A stretch of DNA of 64,000 bases from Notoacmeibacter ruber (GCF_003668555.1 NZ_RCWN01000001.1:992001-1056000); one strand, 5' to 3'. Shown: positions 34,174 to 43,392, numbered from the stretch's first letter. Notes: a model not told the origin generated them from the letters alone. Made by a program: numbers and translations.

Positions 34174-35448
34174 CTACTGGGCCGCATGCGCCAGATCTCT
34201 GTGTGCAGATTCATCGCCGGCTGACGCCAGCTTCGTTTCGCGTTCGGCGATATAATCCCGGCTCATGGGGACGACCGTTTTGTCGCGAACTATCTGCAAC
34301 TGGAAAACCACCATGTCGTAATAGCGAAACGAGGCTTCCGAAGCCGTCAGATACACGTCCCACATCCGGAAGAAGCGCTCGTCATATTCGGCGAGCACCT
34401 CGTCGCGAACGGCATGAAAGCGCCGGCGCCATTCGGCGAGCGTATCGGCATAATGCGTTGTCAGGATTTCCACATCGGTGATCGTCAGTCCCGCTTTCTC
34501 AATGGAGACCGATATTTCCGACAGAGCGGGAATATAGCCGCCGGGAAAAATGTATTTGTGCAGGAAGGGGCTGGTCACGTCCGGTGGACTGCTGCGGCCG
34601 ATCGTATGCAGCAGCATAATGCCGTCGGAAGCCAACAATTCCTTGGATTTGCCGAAGAAGGTATCGTAGTTGCGGATACCCACATGCTCGAACATTCCGA
34701 CCGAGACGATGCGGTCATATGTCCGTTCGAGGGTCCGGTAGTCACGTAGCTCGAAATGGACATCGTCGCGCCCGACCGCGCGCTCTTTCGCGACAGACAA
34801 CTGCTCGTCGGACAACGTGATACCGGTGACGTTGGCGCCGCATTCCTCCGCGAGGGTGAGAGCCATGCCGCCCCATCCGCAGCCGATATCGAGAACGTCC
34901 ATAGACGGCTCGACGAGCAGCTTGGCAGCAATGTGCCTCTTCTTGGCAATCTGCGCCTCTTCGAGCGTCATGCCTGGCCGCGGGAAGTACGCGCAGGAAT
35001 ATTGCATGTCGTCGTCGAGAAAGCGTCGATACATCGCCGGCGACAGATCGTAATGCGTTTTCACATTGCGGCGGGACGCGGCGATCCCATTCCACTGCGA
35101 AAAATGGCGCCCGGCGAACCGTATATTGTTTCGCAGCCTTGCAATCATGGGGTAGTCGGCATTTCGCTGCGAAGGCGAGAGGAGCTGGAAGAAATCCAGA
35201 AGATCTCCTTCTTCCAGCGTGATCTTGCCGTCCATATACGCTTCCGGGAAGGCCGGATCCGGATTTAATACGATGGACAAGAGGGTTCGCTGATCGTGGA
35301 TCTTTACCGCGACCCTTGGCGCGCCGCCCGGCCCGAACCGATGCGACTGCCCGTTCGGCAGTGTTGCGATCAGCGTGCCAGTCCCGATCATCCGGTCAAC
35401 CAGTCTGCCGATCATGTTTTCTATTCGCGCGTGAACACTGCCTTTCAT
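34174..35448 (-). CDS. cfa: Cyclopropane-fatty-acyl-phospholipid synthase
   Basis: A 424-residue SAM-dependent enzyme that adds a methylene across unsaturated acyl chains in membrane phospholipids, typically in stationary phase or acid stress. The SAM loop VLDIGCGWGGMAL, the SVGMFEHVG segment and the C-terminal MWDVYLTASEASFRYYDMVVFQ are diagnostic. The ATG at 35448 follows CGGAG. It lies between rplI and dnaB on the same strand but has its own promoter-like region with a near-palindrome. A second cfa-like paralogue elsewhere cannot be excluded. Confidence 0.94.
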   Translation of the reverse strand: MKGSVHARIENMIGRLVDRMIGTGTLIATLPNGQSHRFGPGGAPRVAVKIHDQRTLLSIVLNPDPAFPEAYMDGKITLEEGDLLDFFQLLSPSQRNADYPMIARLRNNIRFAGRHFSQWNGIAASRRNVKTHYDLSPAMYRRFLDDDMQYSCAYFPRPGMTLEEAQIAKKRHIAAKLLVEPSMDVLDIGCGWGGMALTLAEECGANVTGITLSDEQLSVAKERAVGRDDVHFELRDYRTLERTYDRIVSVGMFEHVGIRNYDTFFGKSKELLASDGIMLLHTIGRSSPPDVTSPFLHKYIFPGGYIPALSEISVSIEKAGLTITDVEILTTHYADTLAEWRRRFHAVRDEVLAEYDERFFRMWDVYLTASEASFRYYDMVVFQLQIVRDKTVVPMSRDYIAERETKLASAGDESAHRDLAHAAQ

Positions 35449-35488
35449 CTCTCCGCTCCGGATCGAGTTCCGATGCCGCACCCTTTAT

Positions 35489-35527
35489 CCAACACAATCA
35501 TTATGTTGGCATCCGCAACAGAATCAA
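35489..35527 (-). promoter_or_regulatory. Candidate cfa promoter with overlapping near-palindrome
   Basis: On the minus strand, TTGATT (35522-35527) and CATAAT (35500-35505) are spaced by 16 bases and fit -35/-10 boxes. A 21-base near-palindrome, CCAACACAATC and its partner ATTATGTTGG (35489-35509; arms of ten with one mismatch), covers the -10 box, about 40 bp from the cfa ATG. A repressor could act here. The palindrome is seen directly; the promoter call is inference. Confidence 0.5.
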
Positions 35528-35545
35528 TATCCACCCCCAAAAGCA

Positions 35546-35573
35546 AAAAGCCCCGGCGTTCGACGGGGCTTTT
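35546..35573 (-). terminator. Intrinsic terminator of the rpsF-rplI operon
   Basis: AAAAGCCCCG (35546-35555) and CGGGGCTTTT (35564-35573) form a 10-bp stem with an 8-base loop, 27 bases after the rplI stop. T-runs lie on both sides, so it works on either strand, ending the ribosomal operon before the cfa promoter. Confidence 0.85.
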
Positions 35574-35600
35574 CTTCTCAAAGCTTCGCAGAAGCAGCGA

Positions 35601-36224
35601 TCAGCTTTCGCTCTGCTCTTCTTCTTCGCTATCGGTCTCTTCCGCCGGTGCGCTGCCGTCATCATAGAGGTCATCTTCTTCGAAGAACTCTTCCGGCTGG
35701 GCCGCATCGTTGATGTCTTCGCCGTAGATAGCCTCGGCGCTTGTCAGGTCTTCGCCGCGCACCTGGCGCTCGGCTTCGTCCGTGGTACGGGCGATGTTGA
35801 GCGAGATCGACACGCGCACTTCAGGGTGAAGCTCGACCGGGACGTCCGTGATGCCAATGGCCTTGATGGCCTGGTTGAGGTCAACCTGGCTGCGGCCAAC
35901 CTTGAAGCCTTCGGACTTCAGAAGGTCGGAAATGTCACGAGAGGAGACCGAACCGTAAAGCTGGCCCGTTTCGGCGGCAGAGCGGATCACCACGAAGGTC
36001 TTGCCGTCGAGTTCGTCGGCAATCTTACGGGCTTCGGACTTGCGCTCTTCGTTGCGGGCTTCGATCTGAGCACGTTCGGCTTCGAAGCGTGCCTTGTTGG
36101 TCTCGTTCGCCCGCAGGGCACGGCCCGTCGGGATCAGATAATTACGGGCAAAGCCCGGCTTGACGGTGACGGTATCGCCAATGCCGCCAAGCTTGTTAAC
36201 GCGTTCCAGGAGAATGACCTGCAT
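35601..36224 (-). CDS. rplI: 50S ribosomal protein L9
   Basis: A 207-residue L9. The N-terminal domain [17 protein letters not shown] with [10 protein letters not shown] binds 23S rRNA; a long helix joins the C-terminal domain. Compared with the roughly 149 residues of E. coli L9, it has an extra tail (about 155-207) made largely of Glu and Asp (ending EEEEQSES). Such tails are usual in this order. Last gene of the rpsF-rpsR-DUF2232-rplI unit. Confidence 0.96.
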   Translation of the reverse strand: MQVILLERVNKLGGIGDTVTVKPGFARNYLIPTGRALRANETNKARFEAERAQIEARNEERKSEARKIADELDGKTFVVIRSAAETGQLYGSVSSRDISDLLKSEGFKVGRSQVDLNQAIKAIGITDVPVELHPEVRVSISLNIARTTDEAERQVRGEDLTSAEAIYGEDINDAAQPEEFFEEDDLYDDGSAPAEETDSEEEEQSES

Positions 36225-36260
36225 GATTTTGTTCCTTTCTTGGTCGTCTCATTCATTCGT

Positions 36261-37199
36261 TTATTCGACCGGTCCGGGCGACAGCGGCGAAGCACGCTTT
36301 GTGTCGAACAGACCGGCAATGACAAACCCCGCCAGGAGCGGTGCAAAAAACAGGACGGCAACATAGCTGCCGCCGAGGATCAGAAGGCGGCCGTTCTGGC
36401 TGCGGCTCCATTCGTGAAGCATGGCAAAGCCAGCCACCGCGAAACCCGCACCGAATGCGCCGGCAACGCCTGCCGCCAGATAACCAGCCATGCCGGGAGC
36501 AAAACTCGCCAGAAGAGCGATGGCGAAGGGCACAAGCGCCAGACGAGGCATGCGCAGCGATGTTGGCCAATCGTCTCTTGGACGGTTGAGTACGCCCGCA
36601 CGGCGGGCGAGCTGTAGCGCAACGTAGAAGTTGAAAACCAGCGTCAGAACCCAGCCGAATGGCTGCACGATCGGCAGAACGGAGCGTAGCAACGTTTCCA
36701 ATTGGCCCTCGAAATCATCGGGCAGGGCAACGCCGCCTTCCTGATAGCTCGCGACGAGGCTGCGGGCCACTTCCGACGCCAGTTCATGCTCCGTACCGCT
36801 GAGAGCGGAGAGAATGATGAAGGCCAAAGCGGCCGCGCCGCAGAGCGCGAGGAGAATATCCGCTAGGGGAAACCAGACCAGCGTATCGTCCGGTCCACCG
36901 AGTTCGGAGGCGGGGCGGGCAAGGGCGCCCAGCGTGCCCGCCAGTACCGAAGGCAGGCAGATCAGCATGCCAAGACCGATCGCCGGCTGGAGACCCGAAA
37001 GCGCAAGGGTCAATCCCATCGCAACGATGGAACCGGCAACGCCCGCCGACAGACCGTAGCCCAGCGTGGCAACAAGAAGGGGAAAGGGCGAGAGCAGCGT
37101 GAGAAAGGCCGTGCCGCCAAGGGGCGCAGCCGCCACGAGGGCGGCGGTCAGGCCGGCAAGAATACCGACAGCATAAGGGTTGGCCAAAAGGGTCTTCAC
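36261..37199 (-). CDS. DUF2232 multi-spanning membrane protein
   Basis: A 312-residue protein with about eight hydrophobic segments and short polar loops, matching the DUF2232 family (YybS-like), which has no established function. It is placed, as usual in Hyphomicrobiales, between rpsR and rplI inside the ribosomal operon. The gap to rplI is 36 bp and to rpsR 133 bp, the latter holding a hairpin that could lower its expression relative to the ribosomal proteins. Confidence 0.85.
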   Translation of the reverse strand: MKTLLANPYAVGILAGLTAALVAAAPLGGTAFLTLLSPFPLLVATLGYGLSAGVAGSIVAMGLTLALSGLQPAIGLGMLICLPSVLAGTLGALARPASELGGPDDTLVWFPLADILLALCGAAALAFIILSALSGTEHELASEVARSLVASYQEGGVALPDDFEGQLETLLRSVLPIVQPFGWVLTLVFNFYVALQLARRAGVLNRPRDDWPTSLRMPRLALVPFAIALLASFAPGMAGYLAAGVAGAFGAGFAVAGFAMLHEWSRSQNGRLLILGGSYVAVLFFAPLLAGFVIAGLFDTKRASPLSPGPVE

Positions 37200-37298
37200 G
37201 GGTCGCTGTCCTGCTCTGGGCAGTTAGGGAAAGCGGTGAATGCCGTCCCAACTTCGGTTTTGTCAAAGATGCTTCCGGCGCCGACCGCCGAAGGCAAG

Positions 37299-37323
37299 GC
37301 CGCGCCGAACATGCCGGCGCGGC
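37299..37323 (-). terminator. Hairpin between rpsR and DUF2232 (attenuator candidate)
   Basis: GCCGCGCC (37299-37306) and GGCGCGGC (37316-37323) form a perfect 8-bp GC stem with a 9-base loop, ten bases past the rpsR stop. On the minus strand no T-run follows the stem, so partial termination or RNA processing is more likely than a full stop. Confidence 0.45.
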
Positions 37324-37332
37324 AAAAAATTC

Positions 37333-37581
37333 TTACTTCACCACGTAGGGCAGTAGGCCGAGGAAGCGGGCGCGCTTGATGGCCTTGGCCAGTTCACGCT
37401 GCTTCTTGGCGGAAACCGCCGTGATGCGCGACGGCACGATCTTGCCGCGCTCGGAAATGTAACGCTGAAGAAGGCGCACATCCTTGTAATCGATCTTCGG
37501 CGCATTGGCGCCGGAGAACGGGCAGGTCTTGCGGCGGCGATGGAACGGCCGGCGCGTCGGAAGCTGGTTGATATCGACCAT
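37333..37581 (-). CDS. rpsR: 30S ribosomal protein S18
   Basis: An 82-residue S18. [15 protein letters not shown] at the N-terminus, [19 protein letters not shown] and [20 protein letters not shown] match the family along its length. It binds S6 on the small-subunit platform. It follows rpsF by 23 bp in the same operon. Confidence 0.97.
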   Translation of the reverse strand: MVDINQLPTRRPFHRRRKTCPFSGANAPKIDYKDVRLLQRYISERGKIVPSRITAVSAKKQRELAKAIKRARFLGLLPYVVK

Positions 37582-37604
37582 TGTCTGTTCCTTTTCTCGG
37601 CGTC

Positions 37605-37988
37605 TTAGCGGCGCGGGCCACGGTCACGGTCGCGGCCGCGACCACCGCCACGGCGATCGCCGCGGTCGTCTTTGCGCAGCATCGCGGACTGGCCTTCTTC
37701 GAGTTCGTCGACCTTGATGGTCAGCGAACGAAGGATTTCCTCCGAAAAGCGCTGCTGACGCTCGATTTCCTGGACAGCCTCGGCGGGCGCGTCGATGTTG
37801 AGCAGGGTGTAATAAGCCTTGCGGTTCTTATCCATCCGGTAAGCGAGGGACTTCAGTCCCCAGTTTTCCGTCTTGGTGACGCTGCCGCCGGCATTTTCGA
37901 TGATGCCGGTGTAGGTCTGAACCATTTCGTCGACCTGACTCTGGCTGAGGTCCTGGCGTGCCAGGAATACGTGTTCGTAAAGGGCCAT
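37605..37988 (-). CDS. rpsF: 30S ribosomal protein S6
   Basis: A 127-residue S6: [15 protein letters not shown] at the start, [19 protein letters not shown] and [12 protein letters not shown] in the core. The last 20 residues (from about 107) are an Arg/Gly/Asp-rich tail, a known lineage variation. First gene of the operon; the S6-S18 pair represses its own message through a leader structure in many bacteria, but I could not firmly identify that structure here. Confidence 0.97.
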   Translation of the reverse strand: MALYEHVFLARQDLSQSQVDEMVQTYTGIIENAGGSVTKTENWGLKSLAYRMDKNRKAYYTLLNIDAPAEAVQEIERQQRFSEEILRSLTIKVDELEEGQSAMLRKDDRGDRRGGGRGRDRDRGPRR

Positions 37989-38323
37989 GTGTGGCTCTGC
38001 CTTTCCTTCGTTTCACATCACCGGGCCCGCGCGGCTAAAGCCTCTGCGACCTTTCGGATGCCGAACGAGACGGCGGGAAAGGCGCTGCACGAAGCGGTCG
38101 AGAGCGGAGACGGGAGCGAAGGCCGGTCGACATTCCGTCACCTGCTGTCCGAAGACAGCCCTTCGATTGACCCCCGGCACAGGACCGGCTGAACGGCGGC
38201 TCCATACCGCATTAAATGATAAGGGGCAAGGCAAGATCGCGATGCTATATAAATGTTGCAGCCAGGCAACGAAAGCGGCCGATGATGCATTGTAGCGCTG
38301 ACAACCCGATAGGGACGATTTCG
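37989..38323. other. Divergent intergenic region, rpsF to small hypothetical gene
   Basis: A 335-base spacer without a convincing gene. It must hold the rpsF promoter and leader. An A/T-rich spot GCTATATAAATG (38243-38254) inside otherwise GC-rich sequence is the best promoter-like site, resembling an alphaproteobacterial -10 box facing the + strand gene; no matching -35 box was convincing. Confidence 0.4.
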
Positions 38324-38623
38324 ATGGCTTTCACGCAACTTGATCCGCCACTTCCTGTACACGTCTCGGGCAAAGGCAAGGGGCTGGCTTTTGCTGTCAT
38401 CGATTACGGCATCGAGCACAATCTTCTTTGGGTGACGGCCATCGACGAGACCGGAGAGATCTGGTGCGCTCCCAATCCGATCGTTCGCATGCAGGCCAAT
38501 TGGTCGGCTGGACGCGCGAAGCCGCGTTTCGAAGATGCCGGCGATGAGGGTAGAGCAACAAGCCTGGCCGAAGCTCTTCGCCGCAAGAACGGCCTGGAGG
38601 CTCCCGTCATACCTGCCGAATAG
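38324..38623 (+). CDS. Small conserved-looking hypothetical protein (99 aa)
   Basis: A 99-residue soluble protein starting MAFTQLDPPLPVHVSGKG. The centre (AFAVIDYGIEHNLLWVTAIDETGEIWCAPNP) alternates like a beta sheet and reads naturally; the C-terminus is helical (SLAEALRRKNG). AGGGACG precedes the ATG. I recall similar small proteins beside fabD/rpsF in rhizobia, but no function is known. It could also be a phage- or plasmid-type accessory protein; nothing else suggests that. Confidence 0.7.
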   Translation: MAFTQLDPPLPVHVSGKGKGLAFAVIDYGIEHNLLWVTAIDETGEIWCAPNPIVRMQANWSAGRAKPRFEDAGDEGRATSLAEALRRKNGLEAPVIPAE

Positions 38624-38736
38624 TCCGTTCCCGAAATCGGTTTCGCCATCTTTTTCTGGTCCTTCCTTGACCTTTGCCTCACCTTTCGGCAATCCGCCAC
38701 GACCGAATGACGGACCAGCCTTGGAGGCGCTTCTAG

Positions 38737-39678
38737 ATGGCGACAGCATTCATTTTTCCCGGACAGGGCAGTCAGTCCGTCGGCATGGGGAAGGACCTTG
38801 CCGATTCCATTCCCGAGGCCCGCGCGGTATTCGAGGAAGTCGATGATGCGCTGGGCGAATCCCTTTCCAAGACGATCTGGGAAGGCCCGGAAGAGAAGCT
38901 GACACTGACGGCGAATGCGCAACCGGCCCTTATGGCTGTCTCCATTGCAGCACTGCGCGCGATGCAATCTCGCGGCCTTCTCCTCGAGAAGAGCGTGGCC
39001 TATGTCGCCGGCCATTCTCTCGGAGAATATTCTGCGCTTTGCGCTGCCGGCACGTTTGCCCTGGCGGACGCTGCTCGACTGCTACGCATTCGGGGAGAAG
39101 CCATGCAGAAGGCGGTACCCGTCGGTGAAGGCGCCATGGCAGCGATTATCGGTCTTGAGCAGGAGGAGGTCGAGGCGATCTGCCAGGACGCAGCCGATGC
39201 TGGCACGGTCCAGATCGCCAACGACAATGGCGGCGGCCAGTTGGTGATCTCCGGCAGCAAGGCCGCTGTGGAAAAGGCCGCGGACCTTGCCAAGGAAAAG
39301 GGTGCAAAGCGGGCTCTCATGCTGCCGGTATCGGCGCCCTTCCACTCTTCCCTCATGGCGCCGGCTGCCGATCGTATGCGATCGGCGCTGGCCGATGTCG
39401 AGATGAAGGCACCCGCTGTCCCGCTGATCGCCAATGTGACTGTCAGTCCGCTGACCGATCCCGCTGAGATTGCGGACCGCTTGGTCGAACAGGTGACCGG
39501 CCGCGTGCGCTGGCGTGAAACCATGCAATGGTTTGCGGCCAACGAGGTCGATACGGTCTACGAAATCGGCGCCGGCAAGGTTTTGTCGGGGCTGGCCCGC
39601 CGGATCGACCGGTCGCTGACGGCCATTCCGATCGGCAGCTTGGACGATATGGAAAAGGCGCTCAGCGCGCTTTCGTGA
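38737..39678 (+). CDS. fabD: Malonyl-CoA:ACP transacylase
   Basis: A 313-residue enzyme moving malonyl groups from CoA to acyl carrier protein, the entry to fatty-acid elongation. FPGQGSQSVGMG at 7-18 and GHSLGE (92-97, nucleophile S94) are intact, as is the SAPFHSSLM block with the catalytic His. TTGGAGG lies before the ATG. First of the fabD-fabG-acpP-fabF group. Confidence 0.97.
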   Translation: MATAFIFPGQGSQSVGMGKDLADSIPEARAVFEEVDDALGESLSKTIWEGPEEKLTLTANAQPALMAVSIAALRAMQSRGLLLEKSVAYVAGHSLGEYSALCAAGTFALADAARLLRIRGEAMQKAVPVGEGAMAAIIGLEQEEVEAICQDAADAGTVQIANDNGGGQLVISGSKAAVEKAADLAKEKGAKRALMLPVSAPFHSSLMAPAADRMRSALADVEMKAPAVPLIANVTVSPLTDPAEIADRLVEQVTGRVRWRETMQWFAANEVDTVYEIGAGKVLSGLARRIDRSLTAIPIGSLDDMEKALSALS

Positions 39679-39707
39679 CCCGACCGATTCTAGAAAAGGA
39701 AATTTCC

Positions 39708-40445
39708 ATGATCGATCTTTCAGGCAAAAAGGCTTTGGTGACCGGCGCGTCCGGCGGTATCGGCGAGGCCATCGTGCGGCGGTTTCATGCGCTTGGCGCG
39801 ACCGTGGGCCTTCATGGCACCCGTGCTGAAAAACTTGAAGCGCTCGCGGCGGATCTTGGCGAGCGCACTGTGGTCCTGCCCGCCAATCTTTCCGATCGCG
39901 ACGCGGTGACTGCACTTGGCAAAGAGGCCGAGGAAAAGCTTCAGGGCGTCGATATTCTCGTCAATAATGCCGGCATCACGAAGGATGGCCTGTTCATCCG
40001 CATGAAGGACGAAGACTGGGATCAGGTCCTTGAAATCGATCTGACGGCGACCTTCCGTCTGACCCGCGAACTCACCGGCCCGATGATGAAGCGTCGGGGA
40101 GGCCGGATCATCAACATCACCTCCATCGTGGGTGTTACGGGCAATCCGGGACAGGCAAATTATTGCGCGGCGAAAGCTGGCATGATCGGCTTTACCAAGA
40201 GCCTTGCGCATGAAATCGCCAGCCGCGGCATCACCGTCAACGCGATCGCGCCCGGTTTCATCGAAAGCGCGATGACGGAAAAGCTGAACGAAAAACAGCG
40301 CGACGGCATTCTTTCGTCCATCCCGATGAAGCGCATGGGTAAGGGAGAGGAAATTGCCGCGATGGCGGCTTTCCTAGCGTCCGAGGAAGCGGCGTACGTC
40401 ACCGGTCAGACAATGCACGTCAATGGCGGAATGGCGATGATTTGA
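39708..40445 (+). CDS. fabG: 3-oxoacyl-ACP reductase
   Basis: A 245-residue SDR that reduces 3-oxoacyl-ACP with NADPH. TGASGGIGE (12-20), NNAG (86-89), catalytic S139, Y152 and K156 (NYCAAK) and the C-terminal TGQTMHVNGGMAM are diagnostic. The ATG at 39708 follows AAAAGGAAA by a few bases. Its place between fabD and acpP separates it from general SDRs. Confidence 0.97.
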   Translation: MIDLSGKKALVTGASGGIGEAIVRRFHALGATVGLHGTRAEKLEALAADLGERTVVLPANLSDRDAVTALGKEAEEKLQGVDILVNNAGITKDGLFIRMKDEDWDQVLEIDLTATFRLTRELTGPMMKRRGGRIINITSIVGVTGNPGQANYCAAKAGMIGFTKSLAHEIASRGITVNAIAPGFIESAMTEKLNEKQRDGILSSIPMKRMGKGEEIAAMAAFLASEEAAYVTGQTMHVNGGMAMI

Positions 40446-40564
40446 CGGGGGACGGCCTCCGAACAATCGTCGATAAGAGTGCTTCTAACATTGCTTGCTC
40501 TTGATTAGCGGCGCTTGCGCGGCTAACGAAAGCGCCAGCAGATTTTTCAACTGGGGAATACCAA

Positions 40565-40801
40565 ATGAGCGACACCGCCGAACGCGTGAAGAAGATCGTC
40601 GTCGAACATCTCGGCGTCGAGGAAGAGAAAGTGACGATGGAAGCGTCCTTCATCGACGATCTCGGTGCCGACAGTCTCGACACAGTCGAACTGGTCATGG
40701 CTTTCGAAGAGGAGTTTGGCGTCGAGATCCCTGACGATGCCGCCGAAACGATCCTCACGGTTGGCGACGCCGTTCGCTACATCGAGAAGCAGACCGCCTG
40801 A
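40565..40801 (+). CDS. acpP: Acyl carrier protein
   Basis: A 78-residue acidic carrier. S37 in [12 protein letters not shown] takes the phosphopantetheine arm. A 119-bp spacer upstream probably carries a separate strong promoter, since ACP is needed in far greater amounts than its neighbours, and a hairpin follows the gene. Confidence 0.98.
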   Translation: MSDTAERVKKIVVEHLGVEEEKVTMEASFIDDLGADSLDTVELVMAFEEEFGVEIPDDAAETILTVGDAVRYIEKQTA

Positions 40802-40870
40802 TCGGGCCAAAAGCCTCGTTGCCCGTCGCGAGAGCCCATCGCGCAAGCGGCACCGGCAGGCTGTAATTTC

Positions 40871-40903
40871 AAGGTCTCCGTCTTTCCGGGCGGAGACCTT
40901 TTT
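40871..40903 (+). terminator. Intrinsic terminator/attenuator after acpP
   Basis: AAGGTCTCCG (40871-40880) and CGGAGACCTT (40891-40900) form a perfect 10-bp stem with a 10-base loop, followed by TTTTT counting the last stem bases. It ends just 16 bases before the fabF ATG, so fabF needs read-through or its own start within the hairpin region. Confidence 0.8.
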
Positions 40904-40919
40904 CATCTGGAGAGGGATA

Positions 40920-42176
40920 ATGAGACGAGTAGTCGCCACCGGCATCGGTATGATCTCGCCATTCGGCGTTGGCCACGAGCATACCTGGAAACAGATTCTT
41001 GCAGGCCGTTCCGCAGCAAGCCGTGTCGAACGCTTCGATGTCGACGATCTGGCATGCAAGATCGCCTGCTCGATTCCTCGTGAGGGCGAAGGCGCCTTCA
41101 ATCCCGATGACTTCGTAGAGCCCAAGGAACAACGCAAGATCGGTGAGTTCATCACCTACGGCATCGCTGCCGCGGATCTGGCGCTGCAAGATGCCGGCTG
41201 GAAGCCGGAAACCGAAGAGGACAAGTGCGCAAGCGGCGTGGTCATCGGTTCGGGCATCGGTGGCATCGAGGGGATATCAGAGACCACTCTCACTCTTGAA
41301 CAGAAGGGCCCGCGCCGGGTCAGCCCCTTCTTCATTCCGGGCAACATCATCAATCTCGTTTCTGGCCAGGTCTCGATTCGGCATGGATTGAAGGGGCCGA
41401 ATCACGCCGTCGTCACGGCCTGTTCCACAGGCGCACATGCCATCGGCGATGCAGCACGGATGATTGCCCTCGGCGATGCCGATGTGATGGTCGCCGGCGG
41501 CACCGAAGCCCCGATCACGAAATTGTCGCTTGCCGGCTTTGCCGCCTGCAAGGCGCTGGCTACCAAGTTCAACGATACGCCGCAGATCGCCTCCCGTCCT
41601 TGGGATGCCGACCGCGACGGTTTCGTGATGGGCGAAGGCGCCGGCATCGTGGTGCTTGAAGAGCTTGAGCATGCCAAGGCGCGTGGCGCGAAGATCTATG
41701 GCGAGGTCATCGGCTATGGCCTCTCCGGCGATGCCTATCACATCACAGCGCCGGCCGAGAATCACGAAGGCGCTTACCGGGCGATGAGCGCGGCGCTGAA
41801 GCGCGCCGGTATCGATGCCTCCGACATCGATTACGTCAACGCACACGGCACCTCCACCATGGCCGATACGCTCGAACTCGGTGCGGTGGAGCGTCTGCTG
41901 GGCGACGGGGCCGACAAGGCTTCCATGTCTTCCACAAAGAGCGCGATCGGCCATCTGCTCGGTGCCGCTGGCGCCGTGGAGGCGATTTTCTGTCTTCTTG
42001 CCATGCGCGATCAGGTGGCTCCGCCGACCATCAATCTGGACAATCCGGAGGTCGAAAGCCGAATCGATCTGGTGCCGCACAAGCCGCGGGAACGGACGAT
42101 CGACGTCGCGCTGTCCAATTCGTTTGGATTTGGCGGCACGAACGCCTCTCTGATCTTCCGTCGCGAGGCGCTTTGA
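40920..42176 (+). CDS. fabF: 3-oxoacyl-ACP synthase II
   Basis: A 418-residue elongating condensing enzyme. The Cys-His-His triad is C168 (TACSTGAHA), H309 (NAHGTST) and H345 (IGHLLGAAGA); the glycine-rich SNSFGFGGTN closes it. GGAGAGGG lies before the ATG at 40920. It elongates palmitoleate-range acyl chains and helps set membrane fluidity. Confidence 0.96.
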   Translation: MRRVVATGIGMISPFGVGHEHTWKQILAGRSAASRVERFDVDDLACKIACSIPREGEGAFNPDDFVEPKEQRKIGEFITYGIAAADLALQDAGWKPETEEDKCASGVVIGSGIGGIEGISETTLTLEQKGPRRVSPFFIPGNIINLVSGQVSIRHGLKGPNHAVVTACSTGAHAIGDAARMIALGDADVMVAGGTEAPITKLSLAGFAACKALATKFNDTPQIASRPWDADRDGFVMGEGAGIVVLEELEHAKARGAKIYGEVIGYGLSGDAYHITAPAENHEGAYRAMSAALKRAGIDASDIDYVNAHGTSTMADTLELGAVERLLGDGADKASMSSTKSAIGHLLGAAGAVEAIFCLLAMRDQVAPPTINLDNPEVESRIDLVPHKPRERTIDVALSNSFGFGGTNASLIFRREAL

Positions 42177-42252
42177 ACCGGCCATAGCCGCCGGCTTGCC
42201 ACATTGGCCGGGCAGGTGAAGCCATAAGCCAGTTCAACGAATCGGAGCCGGG

Positions 42253-43389
42253 ATGAACGAGACCGAAGGGCCATCCAGCACAAGCCAGCCCGTGACCGAG
42301 GAGGCGGCGGTACCCGACCGCCGTCGCAGCCGCACGGCCCGCAACCAGTTCGTCATCTTTTTCAACTTCCTCTTCACAATCGCGGTCCTTGCCGTGATCG
42401 GGATCGGGGGGCTGATCTGGTATTCTCTCGAAGTTTTCGATCGGCCGAGCGATCGGTCTCGGCCGACCCTTTTCGCGGTCGAGCCTGGAACGGGTCTTTC
42501 GACGATCGCGAACAATCTCGCGGAGCGAGGCCTGATTTCCGATGCGCAGGTGTTCAAGATCGCCACCCGTGCCTACGGCCTCGATGGCTCCTTGAAGGCC
42601 GGCGAGTATGAAATTCCGCCGCAGGCTTCGATGCGTGACATCCTGCAGATGATGCAGCGCGGCGACGTGTTGGAGTACCGGGTGACGGTGCCGGAAGGCT
42701 GGACGACGCATCAGGCGCTTGCCCGTATCGAGAGCAATGACGCGCTTTCCGGCGACATGCCTGAAGAGACGCCGGCGGAAGGAAGCCTGATTGCCGATAC
42801 GATCGTCTTTCAGCGCGGCCTCGCTCGTCAGACGCTGGTCGAAGACATGCAGCAGCGTCAGAGCGAACTTGTTCAGCGGATCTGGGCGGAACGGGATGAG
42901 GAACTTCCGATCGAAACGGTGGAAGAGTTCGTCACGCTCGCATCGATCGTCGAAAAGGAAACGGGTGTGCCGGAAGAACGGCCCGAGGTTGCTGCGGTCT
43001 TCATCAACCGGCTGCGTCAGGGCATGCGGCTGCAGTCGGATCCAACGATTATCTACGGTCTCTTTGGTGGCGAGGGTAAACCCGCCGATCGTCCCATCTA
43101 CCGGTCGGATATCACCAAGGAGACGCCTTATAACACCTATGTGATCAACGGCCTGCCGCCGGGGCCGATTGCCACGCCTGGCCGCGATGCATTGGAAGCC
43201 GTTGCCCATCCTGCGGAGACGGACGCTCTCTATTTCGTAGCCGACGGCACTGGCGGCCATGCCTTCGCGGCGACACTCGAAGAGCACAATGCCAATGTTC
43301 GCGCCTGGCGCGAATTGGAAGCCGATCGCGGTATTCCAACCGAAGAGCGTGGCCCGGTTCAGGGCGACGATCCCGTACCGGGAGAATAA
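42253..43389 (+). CDS. mltG: Endolytic transglycosylase MltG
   Basis: A 378-residue inner-membrane protein that cuts nascent glycan strands and sets their length. A cytoplasmic tail (1-30), one membrane span (about 32-58), a LysM-like region, then the YceG catalytic domain with LASIVEKETGV (catalytic Glu) and LQSDPTIIYGL, YNTYVINGLPPGPI. The usual PEGSLLPDTY reads AEGSLIADTI here, with the Tyr lost. Placed after fabF as in relatives. Confidence 0.94.
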   Translation: MNETEGPSSTSQPVTEEAAVPDRRRSRTARNQFVIFFNFLFTIAVLAVIGIGGLIWYSLEVFDRPSDRSRPTLFAVEPGTGLSTIANNLAERGLISDAQVFKIATRAYGLDGSLKAGEYEIPPQASMRDILQMMQRGDVLEYRVTVPEGWTTHQALARIESNDALSGDMPEETPAEGSLIADTIVFQRGLARQTLVEDMQQRQSELVQRIWAERDEELPIETVEEFVTLASIVEKETGVPEERPEVAAVFINRLRQGMRLQSDPTIIYGLFGGEGKPADRPIYRSDITKETPYNTYVINGLPPGPIATPGRDALEAVAHPAETDALYFVADGTGGHAFAATLEEHNANVRAWRELEADRGIPTEERGPVQGDDPVPGE

Positions 43390-43392
43390 GAA

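Noticed and set aside
37989..38060. An S6-S18 binding leader structure ahead of rpsF
   Set aside because: Such a leader is plausible from established knowledge, but I could not identify the diagnostic bulged hairpin by eye.
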